Part shown: positions 18,644 through 28,871 of the stretch, in pieces
How positions within the stretch are numbered: position 1 is the stretch's first letter
Layout: each line of letters opens with the position of its first letter
Assembly (NCBI GenBank): GCA_001704575.1
Contig: MCAW01000010.1
Location: forward strand, 1 to 64,000
From: Methylophilales bacterium LSUCC0135
GTDB taxonomy: Bacteria > Pseudomonadota > Gammaproteobacteria > Burkholderiales > Methylophilaceae
DNA length: 64,000 bases
Direction: 5' to 3'
Position numbers and translations under genes: made by a program
Notes under the pieces: generated by a model
The model's input: only the letters and a program-made list of their open reading frames with translations
Told to the model about the DNA's origin: nothing
Database searches by the model: none

Positions 18644-19462
18644 TTACATGGTGATTGCAGGCATTTTGCCATGAAATTTCAGATAGAGCTTGCCGGCACG
18701 ACGCGAGACGCGTTGCCAGAAGTCCTGCTCATGCGCCAGGCGCCGCAATGGCCGCTGGCGGTAGTGCCGAAGGAATCGCAGATAGTCGCGTTTGCTCAAG
18801 CCTGCCTCCATTGCCGAAAAATAGAGCGCGGCAAGGTCTTTCATGCGGTCCGACGGACGTATCTGCGGACGTATGCCGACACGGTGCAAATCAATCAGGT
18901 ACAACAGCATCTCACCGCGCAACAAAGCCGGCTTGTCCAGACAGATATGGCAGAGGTAGAAATCGCGGTGATTCATGCCGCCTTCGTGCAGTTTGCGCGC
19001 GAGTAAAGCCACTTCAATCAGTAGCTTGCGCTTGAACCCGGCTGACGGCGGATTGCTTTTCCAGTCTGCGGTGAGCGTCTCAAGCGAGACGATATCGCCG
19101 AGGTCCTGCGTGATGAGAAAGGATTGCAATGCAGCCGGATTGCAGCCACGCACCCCGTAACCCAACGCTGGCGTGGTGGCGATACCGAGTTCGCCCAGCT
19201 TGCGGATCGCATCCCACTCGGTTTTGGCGGTCAGCACCGGCCATTTGCCGCTCGAAAGGTTCTTGAAGATTTCCGTCCAGCCGACGCCGAAGTGCTGCTT
19301 GACGAAACATGAGCGGCCGTCCAGGGTGACGCGCAAGGTTTTTCTGCCCGGCACATCGCGGAACACTTCGCCCTGCAATTGCATGATGTGGTCAAAGCGG
19401 CCGTCATCAGGCAGGGCCTGCTCCAGCCAGTCTGCCAGTTCAAGATGAGACTTGCACGGCAC
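18644..19462 (-). CDS. waaP: LPS core heptose(I) kinase
   Basis: Phosphorylates heptose I of the LPS inner core using ATP at the cytoplasmic face. The 272-residue protein shows the WaaP-specific N-lobe CFVKQHFGVGWTEIFKNL with the ATP-site Lys, the catalytic loop MNHRDFYLCHICL with Asp167, and LYLIDLHRVG for metal binding. It overlaps waaG by 23 bases, the usual waaG-waaP arrangement, so the two are translationally linked. All expected catalytic residues are present. In Pseudomonas this kinase is essential; that is family knowledge, not shown here. Confidence 0.93.
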   Translation of the reverse strand: MPCKSHLELADWLEQALPDDGRFDHIMQLQGEVFRDVPGRKTLRVTLDGRSCFVKQHFGVGWTEIFKNLSSGKWPVLTAKTEWDAIRKLGELGIATTPALGYGVRGCNPAALQSFLITQDLGDIVSLETLTADWKSNPPSAGFKRKLLIEVALLARKLHEGGMNHRDFYLCHICLDKPALLRGEMLLYLIDLHRVGIRPQIRPSDRMKDLAALYFSAMEAGLSKRDYLRFLRHYRQRPLRRLAHEQDFWQRVSRRAGKLYLKFHGKMPAITM

Positions 19463-20648
19463 GATTTGCCACTCCGGATTTCTTGCGCGCCATCCCGATC
19501 AGCACGCGCGCCTCTGCACTGCCGTCGTTGGCCTGCATGAGCTGTTGCGCATAACGCCGCCCGTTGGCGCGCCAGACTTCAGTTTGCGGGTCGGTCATCA
19601 TGCGCTGGAACAGCTGATTGAATGCGGCTTGATCGAAAGGTGCAGCCGATACCAGCCCCACATCTGCCGCAGCGACATGAAAGGCGTAACCGCACACATC
19701 CGTCACCAGCACCGGCAGACCGCAGGCCATGGCTTCCAGCAGCACCAAACCGGTATTCTCGCGATAGGCCGGATGCACGTAGGCATCAGCGCCCTGCATC
19801 AATTGCGGAATATCCGGACGGCCTTTTGAAATGATCACGCGTTCTGCCACGCCGAGCTTTTTCGCCATCTGCATGAACGGCTTGGGATTATCCTGCCCTA
19901 CAGCCACAAGTCGCGTTTGTGCCAATTGATCTGCAGGCATATTGGCGAGGGCAATAATGGCGCGATCAAGTCCTTTCACGGAAAAACCCGAGCCGACCAG
20001 CAGGTAAACAAAATCGTCTGCACCAAAACCGAATTCGCCTCTCAGGTAACGACGCATCTCGGCTTTATTTTGCTGAACCAGCCGTTCAGATGAGAGAAAA
20101 GGCGGAATGAAATGAAAGCGTTCATCGGGGGTGTGATACCACTTTTGAAAGTGGCGTTTCTCCACATCGGAAAGCAGCAGAAATTCGGTTTTCGCCTGGG
20201 CTGAAAATATCGCTTTTTCGCAGCGGGCAAACCAGCGGTAACGAGGCGTCAGTCGATAGAAAAACCCGCGCATGACGTGCGCACGCTCGACAAAACAAGG
20301 GTCGGCGACGAAATAGGCATCCAGACCTGCCATACGGTTAAAGCCGACCAACAGATCAAACGGACTGCCGCTCTCGGCATCGCGCCGGATTTGTGCATAG
20401 GCCGCATCGATAAAACGCTGATAGCGCGTGTAATTAAAAATACCCGACACGGGAATCACATGCACGGCAATATCGCCATCCGGCAGATCGCCGTTCCAGG
20501 AAATCGTGAAGATTTCGACCTGATGGCCCTGCTTGTTCAATTCCCGCGCGATGCGCAGCATGTCGCGTTGTACGCCGCCGAAAGGGAAATACTTAAAAAT
20601 CAGGAACGCAAACTTCAATCTGCCGACTCGCTCAATATAACGCCTCAT
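19440..20648 (-). CDS. waaG: LPS core glucosyltransferase (GT4)
   Basis: Adds the first outer-core hexose to heptose II from a UDP-sugar. The protein is 402 residues from the ATG at 20648; homologues begin at the equivalent of LKFAFLIFKYFPFGGVQRD, so an internal TTG at 20618 could be the true start. The nucleotide-binding C-domain contains VGSGFSVKGLDRAI and HPAYRENTGLVLLEAMACGLPVL (ExxxxxE). It is the first gene of the minus-strand run waaG-waaP-kinases-carbamoyltransferase. Only 11 bases separate its ATG from the divergent waaC start, so its promoter must overlap coding or control sequence of waaC. Confidence 0.9.
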   Translation of the reverse strand: MRRYIERVGRLKFAFLIFKYFPFGGVQRDMLRIARELNKQGHQVEIFTISWNGDLPDGDIAVHVIPVSGIFNYTRYQRFIDAAYAQIRRDAESGSPFDLLVGFNRMAGLDAYFVADPCFVERAHVMRGFFYRLTPRYRWFARCEKAIFSAQAKTEFLLLSDVEKRHFQKWYHTPDERFHFIPPFLSSERLVQQNKAEMRRYLRGEFGFGADDFVYLLVGSGFSVKGLDRAIIALANMPADQLAQTRLVAVGQDNPKPFMQMAKKLGVAERVIISKGRPDIPQLMQGADAYVHPAYRENTGLVLLEAMACGLPVLVTDVCGYAFHVAAADVGLVSAAPFDQAAFNQLFQRMMTDPQTEVWRANGRRYAQQLMQANDGSAEARVLIGMARKKSGVANRAVQVSS

Positions 20649-20652
20649 TATA
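20647..20652 (-). promoter_or_regulatory. possible -10 box (TATAAT) for waaG
   Basis: A perfect TATAAT on the minus strand overlaps the annotated waaG ATG; no good -35 is seen 16-18 bases upstream. If used, transcription would begin after the ATG and translation would have to start at the TTG at 20618. Confidence 0.3.
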
Positions 20653-20659
20653 TGCGAAA

Positions 20660-21637
20660 ATGTCGCCCATGCCTCGAATGCTCATCGTCAAGACCAGCTC
20701 AATGGGTGATGTGATCCATAATCTGCCCATCATCCATGATATCCGTCAACACCTGCCGGACATGCAAATCGACTGGCTGGTTGAAGAGACCTTCGCCGAC
20801 ATCCCGCACATGCATCCGGACGTGAAAAACGTCATTCCCATCGCCATACGACGCTGGCGTAAAAATTTGCTGTCGTTGCAGACCTGGCACGAAATAGCCG
20901 ACCTGCGCAGACAACTCAAACAAACCCGTTATGATCTGGTACTCGATACACAAGGTCTGATCAAAAGTGCGCTGGTGGCCAGGCTCGCCAACCCGCCATG
21001 GCATGGTTATGTTAGAAGCAGTATTCGCGAGCCGATCGCTGCGTATTTTTACACCCACAGTCACACGGTTTCAAAAAAACTGCATGCAGTTGACAGAAAC
21101 CGGCAACTTGCCGCAAAAGCGCTTGGTTATCCGGTGCCGCAAAGCGCGCCTGAATATGGCTTGAATGCCGGCGCTCCGGTCACCGGCATCAACCTGCCTG
21201 ATCGATACGTCGTAGGACTGCATGCCACCAGTCGCGACAGCAAGCTCTGGCAGGAATCGCATTGGGTATCATTGGGGGAACAGCTGATTACCCGAGGTCT
21301 CTGCCTCCTGCTGCCCTGGGGAACGCCGCCGGAGCATGCGCGCGCGCAGCGACTGGCCATGCAAATTCCCGGTGCGATCGTACTACCGAAACTCCGCATT
21401 GCCACCCTCAGCCATATCATGCAGGGTGCAAAAGCCGCGGTTGGTGTCGACACCGGACTGGTTCATCTTGCCGTGGCACTTGGCACTCCGACTGTTGCGA
21501 TCTATACCGACACCGACCCTGGCTTGACCGGCACCCAGGCCGGTGCCGGCCGGATCGCGATCAACCTTGGCGGTATTGACCACCCCCCCACCGCTGCCGC
21601 CGTCATCAATTGTCTGCGCGATCAGCATATTTTCTGA
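20660..21637 (+). CDS. waaC: LPS heptosyltransferase I
   Basis: Adds the first L-glycero-D-manno-heptose to Kdo2-lipid A (GT9 family). The 325-residue protein starts near MLIVKTSSMGDVIHNLPII, the ADP-heptose transferase N-terminal signature; in-frame ATGs at 20660, 20669 and 20678 are all possible starts. C-terminal motifs include VGLHATSRDSKLW and GAKAAVGVDTGLVHLAVALGTPTVAIYTDTDP, the nucleotide-sugar site with the conserved Asp and His. It is divergent from waaG and followed by grpE, whose heat-shock promoter begins 17 bases after its stop. Function is secure. Confidence 0.93.
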   Translation: MSPMPRMLIVKTSSMGDVIHNLPIIHDIRQHLPDMQIDWLVEETFADIPHMHPDVKNVIPIAIRRWRKNLLSLQTWHEIADLRRQLKQTRYDLVLDTQGLIKSALVARLANPPWHGYVRSSIREPIAAYFYTHSHTVSKKLHAVDRNRQLAAKALGYPVPQSAPEYGLNAGAPVTGINLPDRYVVGLHATSRDSKLWQESHWVSLGEQLITRGLCLLLPWGTPPEHARAQRLAMQIPGAIVLPKLRIATLSHIMQGAKAAVGVDTGLVHLAVALGTPTVAIYTDTDPGLTGTQAGAGRIAINLGGIDHPPTAAAVINCLRDQHIF

Positions 21638-21654
21638 AAATCTGCATCAATGCC

Positions 21655-21682
21655 CTTGAAATCCGGATGGCGATCCCCATTT
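21655..21682 (+). promoter_or_regulatory. sigma-32 heat-shock promoter of grpE
   Basis: CTTGAAA (21655-21661), a 13-base spacer and CCCCATTT (21675-21682) match the sigma-32 consensus CTTGAAA-N13-CCCCATnT completely. The start of transcription would fall near 21690, which rules out an upstream in-frame start for grpE at 21650. Confidence 0.88.
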
Positions 21683-21718
21683 GCCAGATTATTCCGTTCA
21701 ATCAACAGAGGTCAATTC

Positions 21719-22240
21719 ATGCAGGAAGAACAACAGAGCCAGGAACAGGAAACCACGGCAGACCAACAACAACCCGTCGAAATGACAGCCGAAGAAAAAA
21801 TCGCCGAACTGGAAGCACAAATTGCTGAGCAACAGGCAGCCGTACTCTACGCCAAGGCCGAGGGCGAAAATATCCGCCGCCGCGCAATGGAAGATATCGA
21901 CAAGGCACGCAAGTTCGCGCTGGAAAAATTCGCCGGGGAATTGCTGGCCGTCAAGGACAGCATGGATGCCGCGCTCAACGTCGACAACGCCTCTGTTGAG
22001 AACTACAAGAACGGGGTTGAACTCACCGCCAAGCAATTATTGAGCGTGTTCGAGAAATTCAACATCGCCGAAATCAACCCTGCCGGGGAGAAATTCGACC
22101 CCAACAAGCACCAGGCCATCAGCGCCGTCGAAGCTGATGCCGAACCCAACACTGTCGTCCAGGTACTGCAGAAAGGTTACACGCTGAATGAGCGTGTGTT
22201 GCGCCCGGCATTGGTGATGGTGGCAAAGGCAAAAAACTAA
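21719..22240 (+). CDS. grpE: nucleotide exchange factor GrpE
   Basis: Releases ADP from DnaK in the Hsp70 cycle. From the ATG at 21719 it has 173 residues, starting [12 protein letters not shown] with an acidic Gln/Glu-rich head, then a long coiled-coil helix (about 25-85) and the beta domain ending [28 protein letters not shown], the GrpE signature. The start is fixed by the ribosome site AGAGGT 7-8 bases upstream and by the sigma-32 promoter that lies inside the longer open frame. dnaK follows after 176 bases that hold a palindromic repeat and a second heat-shock promoter. Confidence 0.95.
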   Translation: MQEEQQSQEQETTADQQQPVEMTAEEKIAELEAQIAEQQAAVLYAKAEGENIRRRAMEDIDKARKFALEKFAGELLAVKDSMDAALNVDNASVENYKNGVELTAKQLLSVFEKFNIAEINPAGEKFDPNKHQAISAVEADAEPNTVVQVLQKGYTLNERVLRPALVMVAKAKN

Positions 22241-22248
22241 AGTCTTTT

Positions 22249-22320
22249 GCCACAGAGCACACAGAGGGCACAGAGAAAATCACTGATCAAAATCTCTGTG
22301 TTCTCCGTGTTCTCTGTGGC
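22249..22320. repeat. palindromic CACAGAG element, family A copy 1
   Basis: Two 27-base arms, 22249-22275 and 22294-22320, pair at 23 of 27 positions around an 18-base loop. Each arm is built from 8-9-base units of the kind CACAGAG/CACGGAG. It lies immediately after the grpE stop, before the dnaK promoter, and is related to the element between dnaK and dnaJ. There is no T-tract, so it is not a typical terminator. Confidence 0.85.
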
Positions 22321-22335
22321 TAAAAAATATCCGGG

Positions 22336-22363
22336 GTTGAAATCAAAACGAGCATCCCCACAT
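22336..22363 (+). promoter_or_regulatory. sigma-32-type promoter of dnaK
   Basis: GTTGAAA (22336-22342), a 13-base spacer and CCCCACAT (22356-22363) match the heat-shock consensus with one mismatch in each box. It lies 53 bases upstream of the dnaK start, after the palindrome, so dnaK can be transcribed independently of grpE. Confidence 0.72.
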
Positions 22364-22416
22364 CCGAAACATCAGATTATTGAATTTTTAAAAGATATTT
22401 TTAAAGGAAAATCACA

Positions 22417-24342
22417 ATGGGCAAAATCATCGGTATTGACCTCGGCACCACCAATTCCTGCGTTGCCGTCATGGAAGGCGGCAAGCCGCGCGTGATTGAA
22501 AACGCGGAAGGCACCCGAACCACACCTTCCATCATCGCTTATCAGGATGACGGCGAGATTCTCGCTGGCGCACCCGCCAAGCGCCAGGCAGTTACCAACC
22601 CGAAAAACACGCTGTACGCAGTCAAGCGCCTGATCGGCCGCCGCTTCGAAGAAAAGGAAGTGCAGAAGGACATCGGTCTGATGCCTTATGCCATTGTCAA
22701 AGCAGACAACGGCGACGCTTGGGTGGAAGTGCGCGACCAAAAGATGGCACCGCCGCAGATTTCCGCTGAAGTGCTGCGCAAGATGAAGAAGACAGCAGAA
22801 GACTATCTTGGCGAAGAAGTGACCGAAGCGGTCATCACCGTACCGGCCTACTTCAACGACTCGCAACGTCAAGCCACCAAGGATGCCGGCCGTATCGCCG
22901 GCCTGGAAGTGAAACGCATCATCAACGAGCCGACTGCGGCTGCGCTGGCCTTCGGTCTCGACAAGCAGGAAGGCGACCGCAAGATCGCTGTCTATGACCT
23001 CGGTGGCGGTACGTTCGACGTCTCCATCATTGAAATTGCCGAGATCGACGGCGAACACCAGTTTGAAGTGCTCTCCACCAACGGCGACACCTTCCTCGGC
23101 GGCGAAGACTTCGACAACCGTCTGATCGATTTTCTCGCCGACGAGTTCAAGAAGGACAACGGCGGTCTCGACCTGCGCAACGACCTGCTGGCCAAACAGC
23201 GCCTGAAGGAAGCGGCAGAAAAAGCCAAGATCGAGCTGTCTTCGGCACAGCAGACCGAAGTCAACCTGCCTTACATCACGGCAGATGCTACCGGTCCGAA
23301 ACACTTGGTGGTCAAGATCACCCGCGCCAAGTTCGAATCGCTGGTCGAAGACCTGATCGAGCGCACCATCGCCCCTTGCCGCACCGCATTGAAGGATGCC
23401 GGCGTCAAGGTTGAAGACATCACCGACGTCATTCTGGTCGGCGGTCAGACCCGCATGCCCAAGGTGCAGGACAAGGTGAAGGAATTCTTCGGTAAGGAAC
23501 CGCGCAAGGACGTCAACCCGGACGAAGCCGTCGCTGTCGGCGCTGCCATTCAGGGCGGCGTTCTGCAGGGCGACGTCAAGGACGTTCTGCTGCTCGACGT
23601 GACTCCGTTGTCTCTTGGTATCGAAACTCTGGGCGGCGTCATGACCAAGCTGATCAAGAAGAATACCACGATCCCGACCAAGGCATCGCAAGTGTTCTCC
23701 ACCGCTGACGACAACCAGTCTGCCGTGACCATTCACGTGTTGCAGGGTGAGCGCGAAGTGGCTGCCGGCAACAAGAGCCTGGGCCAGTTCAACCTGTCCG
23801 ACATCCCGCCCGCACCGCGCGGCATGCCGCAGATCGAAGTTACCTTCGATATCGATGCCAACGGCATTCTGCACGTGTCAGCCAAGGACAAGGCCACCGG
23901 CAAGGAAAACAAGATCACCATCAAGGCCAACTCCGGCTTGAGCGAAGAAGAAATCAAGCGCATGGAGGAAGAAGCTGCCCAGTACGCAGACGAAGACCGC
24001 AAGCTGCGCGAACTGGTCGATGCCCGCAACAGCGCGGACGGCATGATCCACAGCGTGAAGAAATCGCTGACCGAACATGGCGACAAGCTGGAAGCTGAGG
24101 AAAAGGAAAAGATCGAAGCCGCCCTCAAGGAGGTGGAAGAAGCCATCAAGGGTGACGACAAGGCCGAGATCGAAGTCAAGACCAACGCGCTGATGGAAGC
24201 TTCACAAAAACTCGGTGAAAAAGTCTACGCCGAGCAGCAGGCGCAGCAAGGCGGCGCAGAAGCGCAACCACAAGGCGAGAAGACGGTAGATGCCGAAGTC
24301 GTCGATGCTGAGTTTGAAGAAGTCAAAGACGACAAGAAATAA
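22417..24342 (+). CDS. dnaK: Hsp70 chaperone DnaK
   Basis: ATP-dependent chaperone that binds exposed hydrophobic segments of client proteins with DnaJ and GrpE. The 641-residue length is standard. [19 protein letters not shown] at the N-terminus, [18 protein letters not shown] near residue 190 and [14 protein letters not shown] near 335 are the three Hsp70 signatures; [15 protein letters not shown] begins the substrate domain and the tail ends in an acidic EEVKDDKK. The ribosome site AAAGGA is well placed before ATG 22417. It has its own heat-shock promoter. Palindromic elements flank it on both sides. Confidence 0.98.
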   Translation: MGKIIGIDLGTTNSCVAVMEGGKPRVIENAEGTRTTPSIIAYQDDGEILAGAPAKRQAVTNPKNTLYAVKRLIGRRFEEKEVQKDIGLMPYAIVKADNGDAWVEVRDQKMAPPQISAEVLRKMKKTAEDYLGEEVTEAVITVPAYFNDSQRQATKDAGRIAGLEVKRIINEPTAAALAFGLDKQEGDRKIAVYDLGGGTFDVSIIEIAEIDGEHQFEVLSTNGDTFLGGEDFDNRLIDFLADEFKKDNGGLDLRNDLLAKQRLKEAAEKAKIELSSAQQTEVNLPYITADATGPKHLVVKITRAKFESLVEDLIERTIAPCRTALKDAGVKVEDITDVILVGGQTRMPKVQDKVKEFFGKEPRKDVNPDEAVAVGAAIQGGVLQGDVKDVLLLDVTPLSLGIETLGGVMTKLIKKNTTIPTKASQVFSTADDNQSAVTIHVLQGEREVAAGNKSLGQFNLSDIPPAPRGMPQIEVTFDIDANGILHVSAKDKATGKENKITIKANSGLSEEEIKRMEEEAAQYADEDRKLRELVDARNSADGMIHSVKKSLTEHGDKLEAEEKEKIEAALKEVEEAIKGDDKAEIEVKTNALMEASQKLGEKVYAEQQAQQGGAEAQPQGEKTVDAEVVDAEFEEVKDDKK

Positions 24343-24351
24343 AACCCATTA

Positions 24352-24417
24352 ACCACCGAGGACACAGAGACCACGGAGTAATCCGTTCACCTCTGTGTCC
24401 TCCGTGTTCTCCGTGGT
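24352..24417. repeat. palindromic CACAGAG element, family A copy 2
   Basis: Arms of 27 bases at 24352-24378 and 24391-24417 pair at 21 of 27 positions around a 12-base loop. The units (CACCGAG, CACAGAG, CACGGAG) are those of the element at 22249-22320. It begins 10 bases after the dnaK stop. The end of the right arm contains the GGT of the likely dnaJ ribosome site GGTGA (24415-24419). Confidence 0.85.
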
Positions 24418-24428
24418 GAAAGCTTTAA

Positions 24429-25544
24429 ATGGCAAAAAAAGACTATTACGAAATCCTCGGCGTCAATCGCGACGCCTCCGATGACGAGATCAAAAAGGCT
24501 TACCGCAAGCTGGCGATGAAGTACCACCCGGACCGCAATCCGGATAACCCGAAGGCGGAGGAAAACTTCAAGGAGGCGAAAGAGGCCTACGAGATTCTGT
24601 CGGATGACCAGAAGCGTGCCGCTTACGACCAGTACGGCCATGCCGGGGTTGATCCGAGCATGGGCGGCGCAGGCGGCGGTCAGGGCTTCGGCAATTTCTC
24701 CGACGCTTTCGGCGATATCTTTGGCGATATCTTCGGTGGCGGGCGCCAGCGTTCCAATGTCTATCGCGGCGCGGATTTGCGTTACAACATGGAAATCTCG
24801 CTGGAAGATGCTGCACGCGGCACCGAGACCAAGATCCGCATCCCGGTCATGGCCGAATGTGAAACCTGCCACGGCTCCGGCGCACGTCCCGGCACCAGTC
24901 CGGTGACTTGTACCACTTGCGGCGGGCATGGCCAGGTACGCATGCAGCAAGGCTTTTTCTCGGTACAGCAGACCTGCCCCAAGTGCCACGGCACCGGCAA
25001 GATGGTGAAAGAGCCATGTCCGACCTGCCACGGCGGCGGCCGTGTCAAGGAGCACAAGACGCTTTCGGTGAAAATTCCCGCAGGGGTCGATGAGGGTGAT
25101 CGCATCCGCCTTTCCGGCGAAGGTGAAGCCGGCGTCAACGGCGGTCCGTCGGGCGATCTTTACGTCGTCGTGCATTTGAAGAAGCACGATATTTTTGAAC
25201 GCGACGGCGCCAACCTGCACTGTGAAATGCCGATCAGCTTTACCACGGCAGCATTAGGCGGCGAGATCGAGATTCCGACACTGGACGGTCATGCCAAGAT
25301 GAAAATTCCGGCCGAAACGCAGACCGGCGCAGTGTTCCGTTTGCGTGGCAAAGGCATCAAACCGTTGCGCAGCAATCAGCCCGGGGACCTGATGTGTCAT
25401 GTCGTGGTGGAAACACCAGTCAAGCTGACCGAACGGCAGAAGGAACTGCTGCGCGAACTGGAAGAAATCAATCAGCAGGATTCGGACAAGCACAGCCCAC
25501 GTGCCAAGGGCTGGCTCGACAAGGTGAAGGATTTCTTCGAGTAG
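24429..25544 (+). CDS. dnaJ: co-chaperone DnaJ (Hsp40)
   Basis: Stimulates DnaK ATPase and delivers clients. The 371-residue protein has all type I parts: J domain with HPD in KYHPDRNP, a Gly/Phe-rich linker (about 75-110), four zinc-binding CxxCxGxG-type repeats ([32 protein letters not shown]) and the C-terminal substrate domains. No separate heat-shock promoter is seen in the 86-base gap after dnaK, so it probably depends on read-through from dnaK across the palindrome. A strong terminator follows at 25567. Confidence 0.97.
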   Translation: MAKKDYYEILGVNRDASDDEIKKAYRKLAMKYHPDRNPDNPKAEENFKEAKEAYEILSDDQKRAAYDQYGHAGVDPSMGGAGGGQGFGNFSDAFGDIFGDIFGGGRQRSNVYRGADLRYNMEISLEDAARGTETKIRIPVMAECETCHGSGARPGTSPVTCTTCGGHGQVRMQQGFFSVQQTCPKCHGTGKMVKEPCPTCHGGGRVKEHKTLSVKIPAGVDEGDRIRLSGEGEAGVNGGPSGDLYVVVHLKKHDIFERDGANLHCEMPISFTTAALGGEIEIPTLDGHAKMKIPAETQTGAVFRLRGKGIKPLRSNQPGDLMCHVVVETPVKLTERQKELLRELEEINQQDSDKHSPRAKGWLDKVKDFFE

Positions 25545-25566
25545 TTCCGGGGATCGTCAAGCCATT

Positions 25567-25596
25567 AAAAAGGGAGCCATCCGGCTCCCTTTTTTA
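25567..25596 (+). terminator. rho-independent terminator of the dnaK-dnaJ unit
   Basis: AAAGGGAGCC, a four-base ATCC loop and the complementary GGCTCCCTTT form a perfect GC-rich hairpin followed by a T-tract, 23 bases after the dnaJ stop. It also lies just beyond the end of the convergent lipoprotein gene, and the A-run on its left side could allow bidirectional use. Confidence 0.92.
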
Positions 25597-25624
25597 CTGT
25601 TTTACCTTCCTGCTCAACTTTAGC

Positions 25625-25798
25625 TCAGCGGCAAGGCCCCGGATAATCGCCATGTTTCAGATGCGCATCGACTGCCTCATCCGCCACTTCCAAGGTTTTG
25701 CCCTTGTGGCAAACGGTCGACTTGTGATCCATGGCGGAGCGAACAGCACAGCCTGAAACCAGAATGGCGGCAAGCATTGCAATCAAGCATGTTTTCAT
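25625..25798 (-). CDS. small lipoprotein with CHKGKTL...HGDxxGPC motif
   Basis: A 57-residue protein from the ATG at 25798, chosen because AAGGA lies 8 bases upstream. Residues 1-17 (MKTCLIAMLAAILVSGC) are a lipoprotein signal with lipobox VSGC, so the mature form is a lipid-anchored peptide of about 41 residues. It contains VCHKGKTLEVADEAVDAHLKHGD and then a final Pro-Gly-Pro-Cys. This Cys-His...His-Cys pattern recurs in small exported proteins of many bacteria, but no function is known to me. The two Cys could form a disulfide or a metal site. It follows gloA on the same strand. Confidence 0.7.
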   Translation of the reverse strand: MKTCLIAMLAAILVSGCAVRSAMDHKSTVCHKGKTLEVADEAVDAHLKHGDYPGPCR

Positions 25799-25833
25799 GA
25801 TCATTCCTTTCAGCCAAAGGCAGTCAAAAGAAC

Positions 25834-26229
25834 TCAATAACCGGCAGTGCCCTTCTGAATGAACTCGATTTTATAACCATCCGGGTCTTCGACAAATGCG
25901 ATCACCGTGGTGCCGTGCATCATCGGCCCGGCCTCACGCACGACCTTGCCACCCGCCTGTTTGACTTGTTCACACGCGGCATAGGCATCATCCACCTCGA
26001 TGGCGACATGGCCGAAGGCGTTGCCCTTGTCATAGCTTTCCACACCCCAGTTGTAGGTGAGCTCCAGCACGGTATGGTCTTTTTCATCGCCATAGCCGAC
26101 AAAGGCCAGCGAAAACTTGCCGTCCGGATAGTCGTCACGGCGCAACACTTTCATCTTCAGCACATCCTGATAGAAGCGGATGGAACGTTCAAGATCGCCC
26201 ACTCGGAGCATGGTGTGGAGGATACGCAT
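25834..26229 (-). CDS. gloA: lactoylglutathione lyase (glyoxalase I)
   Basis: Isomerises the methylglyoxal-glutathione hemithioacetal to lactoylglutathione. The 131-residue protein keeps the metal ligands at His5, Glu56, His74 and Glu122, the same numbering as the nickel-type E. coli enzyme. The beta-alpha-beta-beta-beta modules (vicinal oxygen chelate fold) are evident, and the length is that of the short bacterial, Ni/Co-dependent class. It is 9 bases downstream of the ferredoxin gene and may be co-transcribed with coaD and fdx. Confidence 0.95.
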   Translation of the reverse strand: MRILHTMLRVGDLERSIRFYQDVLKMKVLRRDDYPDGKFSLAFVGYGDEKDHTVLELTYNWGVESYDKGNAFGHVAIEVDDAYAACEQVKQAGGKVVREAGPMMHGTTVIAFVEDPDGYKIEFIQKGTAGY

Positions 26230-26238
26230 GTTTCTCTT

Positions 26239-27554
<1,316 letters not shown>

Positions 27555-27571
<17 letters not shown>

Positions 27572-28871
27572 CGATCACCGTCACCATGTTGTCCTGCTTG
27601 ATGCGCCGATTGAATGCATCCTTGATCTGCGCCGCCGTCACCTTGTCGACTTCTTTGTTGAAGTCGTCGATATAGGTCAATGGTAACTTGTAAAAGCCGA
27701 TCACGGCGAGGTAATCGAGTATCTTCGAATTGCTGTCCAACCGGAGCGGAAAACCGCCGATGATGTTCTGCTTGGCAGCTTTCAGTTCTGCTTCGCTGAC
27801 CCCACCCTCAATAAACTTTGCCAATGTCTCACGTACCAGCTTCAAGGCCTCCTCGCCCTGCTCCTTCTTGGTTTGCAAACCAATCTGGAACGGCCCCGGC
27901 ACCGACATCGGCATGAAATAGCTGTAGACGCTGTAAACCAGCCCGCGCTTTTCGCGCACTTCTTCGGTCAGGCGGGAGACAAAACCGCCGCCGCCGAGAA
28001 TGTAATTGCCTACGTAAAGCGGGAAATAATCGGCATCGCCACGGCTGACGCCGGGATAGCCCAGCACGATGTGAGATTGCGAGGCAGGGTGCTCGATACG
28101 CTGTTCATTGGCAGCCAGTGGCAAACTCACGGCAGGCAGCGCGCTTGCGCGGGCGGATTTCGGTAACCCCGCAGTAAGGCGCTCCGCAATCGCACTAGCC
28201 TCTTCACGGCTCATGTCGCCGATCAGCGCAATCACTGCATTGTTGGCGCCATAGTAAGTCTGATAGAAACGCAGCAGGTCGGCGCGCGCTATCGCCGCCA
28301 CGGTTTCCGGCTCTGCGTCCAGCGCATATGGGTGATTACCGTAAAGCGCCTTCATGAAGGTCTTGCTGGAAATGGTTTCCGGCTTGGTGGCGGACTCTTT
28401 CAGACCGGCGATGATGCGCGTCTTTTCGCGTTGCAGCACGGCTTCCGGAAAGTCCGGCTGCTGCATGATCTTGCCGTAGATATCGAGTGCCTGCTCGCGC
28501 TCTGCCGCGCTGCTCAGCGTGCGCAGCTTGAAAGCTGCACGGTCGAGATCAAGATCGTTGCCGAGGATGGCGCCGATATCGGCCATGCGCCTGGAGATTT
28601 CCTCCTCGCTCATGCCGGTGGCACCGGCCGTCATCATGTGATTGGTGATTTCGGCGAGGCCTGCCTTGGCCGCTTCGTCGCGCGCGCTGCCGGCGGCGAA
28701 ACTGACGCTGATATCGATGATGGGCAGATCGCGATTTTCGACGAAATAGACCTCGGCACCGCTAGAGGTCTGCCACTGTTCGATCTTGACGGCGGCAAGC
28801 GCCTGCAGGCTGAACAGCAGGCCCAGCGCCAGCAGCGCGACGGATTGGAAAAGATGCTTGTTAACGTGCAT
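27555..28871 (-). CDS. M16-family peptidase-like protein, catalytic motif absent
   Basis: A 438-residue insulinase/processing-peptidase fold protein with an N-terminal signal (residues 1-27, LFQSVALLALGLLFSLQALA), so probably periplasmic. The segment where active members have HxxEH reads GLAEITNHMMTAGATG, so zinc ligands are missing. The C-terminal RxxxY-type region GFVSRLTEEVREKRGLVYSVYSYF is kept, as needed for substrate binding. It starts 11 bases inside the upstream active M16 gene. Pairs of one active and one inactive M16 protein form heterodimers in known systems, so it is probably the partner subunit. Confidence 0.88.

Noticed and set aside
21650-21718. upstream extension of grpE
   Set aside because: The sigma-32 promoter boxes lie inside this stretch, so the mRNA would start downstream of it; a good ribosome site precedes 21719.
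22372-23874. 500-codon open frame antisense to dnaK
   Set aside because: Complete overlap with dnaK, no domain, low-complexity composition typical of dnaK shadow frames.
22249-24417. CACAGAG repeats as a CRISPR array
   Set aside because: Only two palindromes with degenerate short units, no regular unique spacers and no cas genes.
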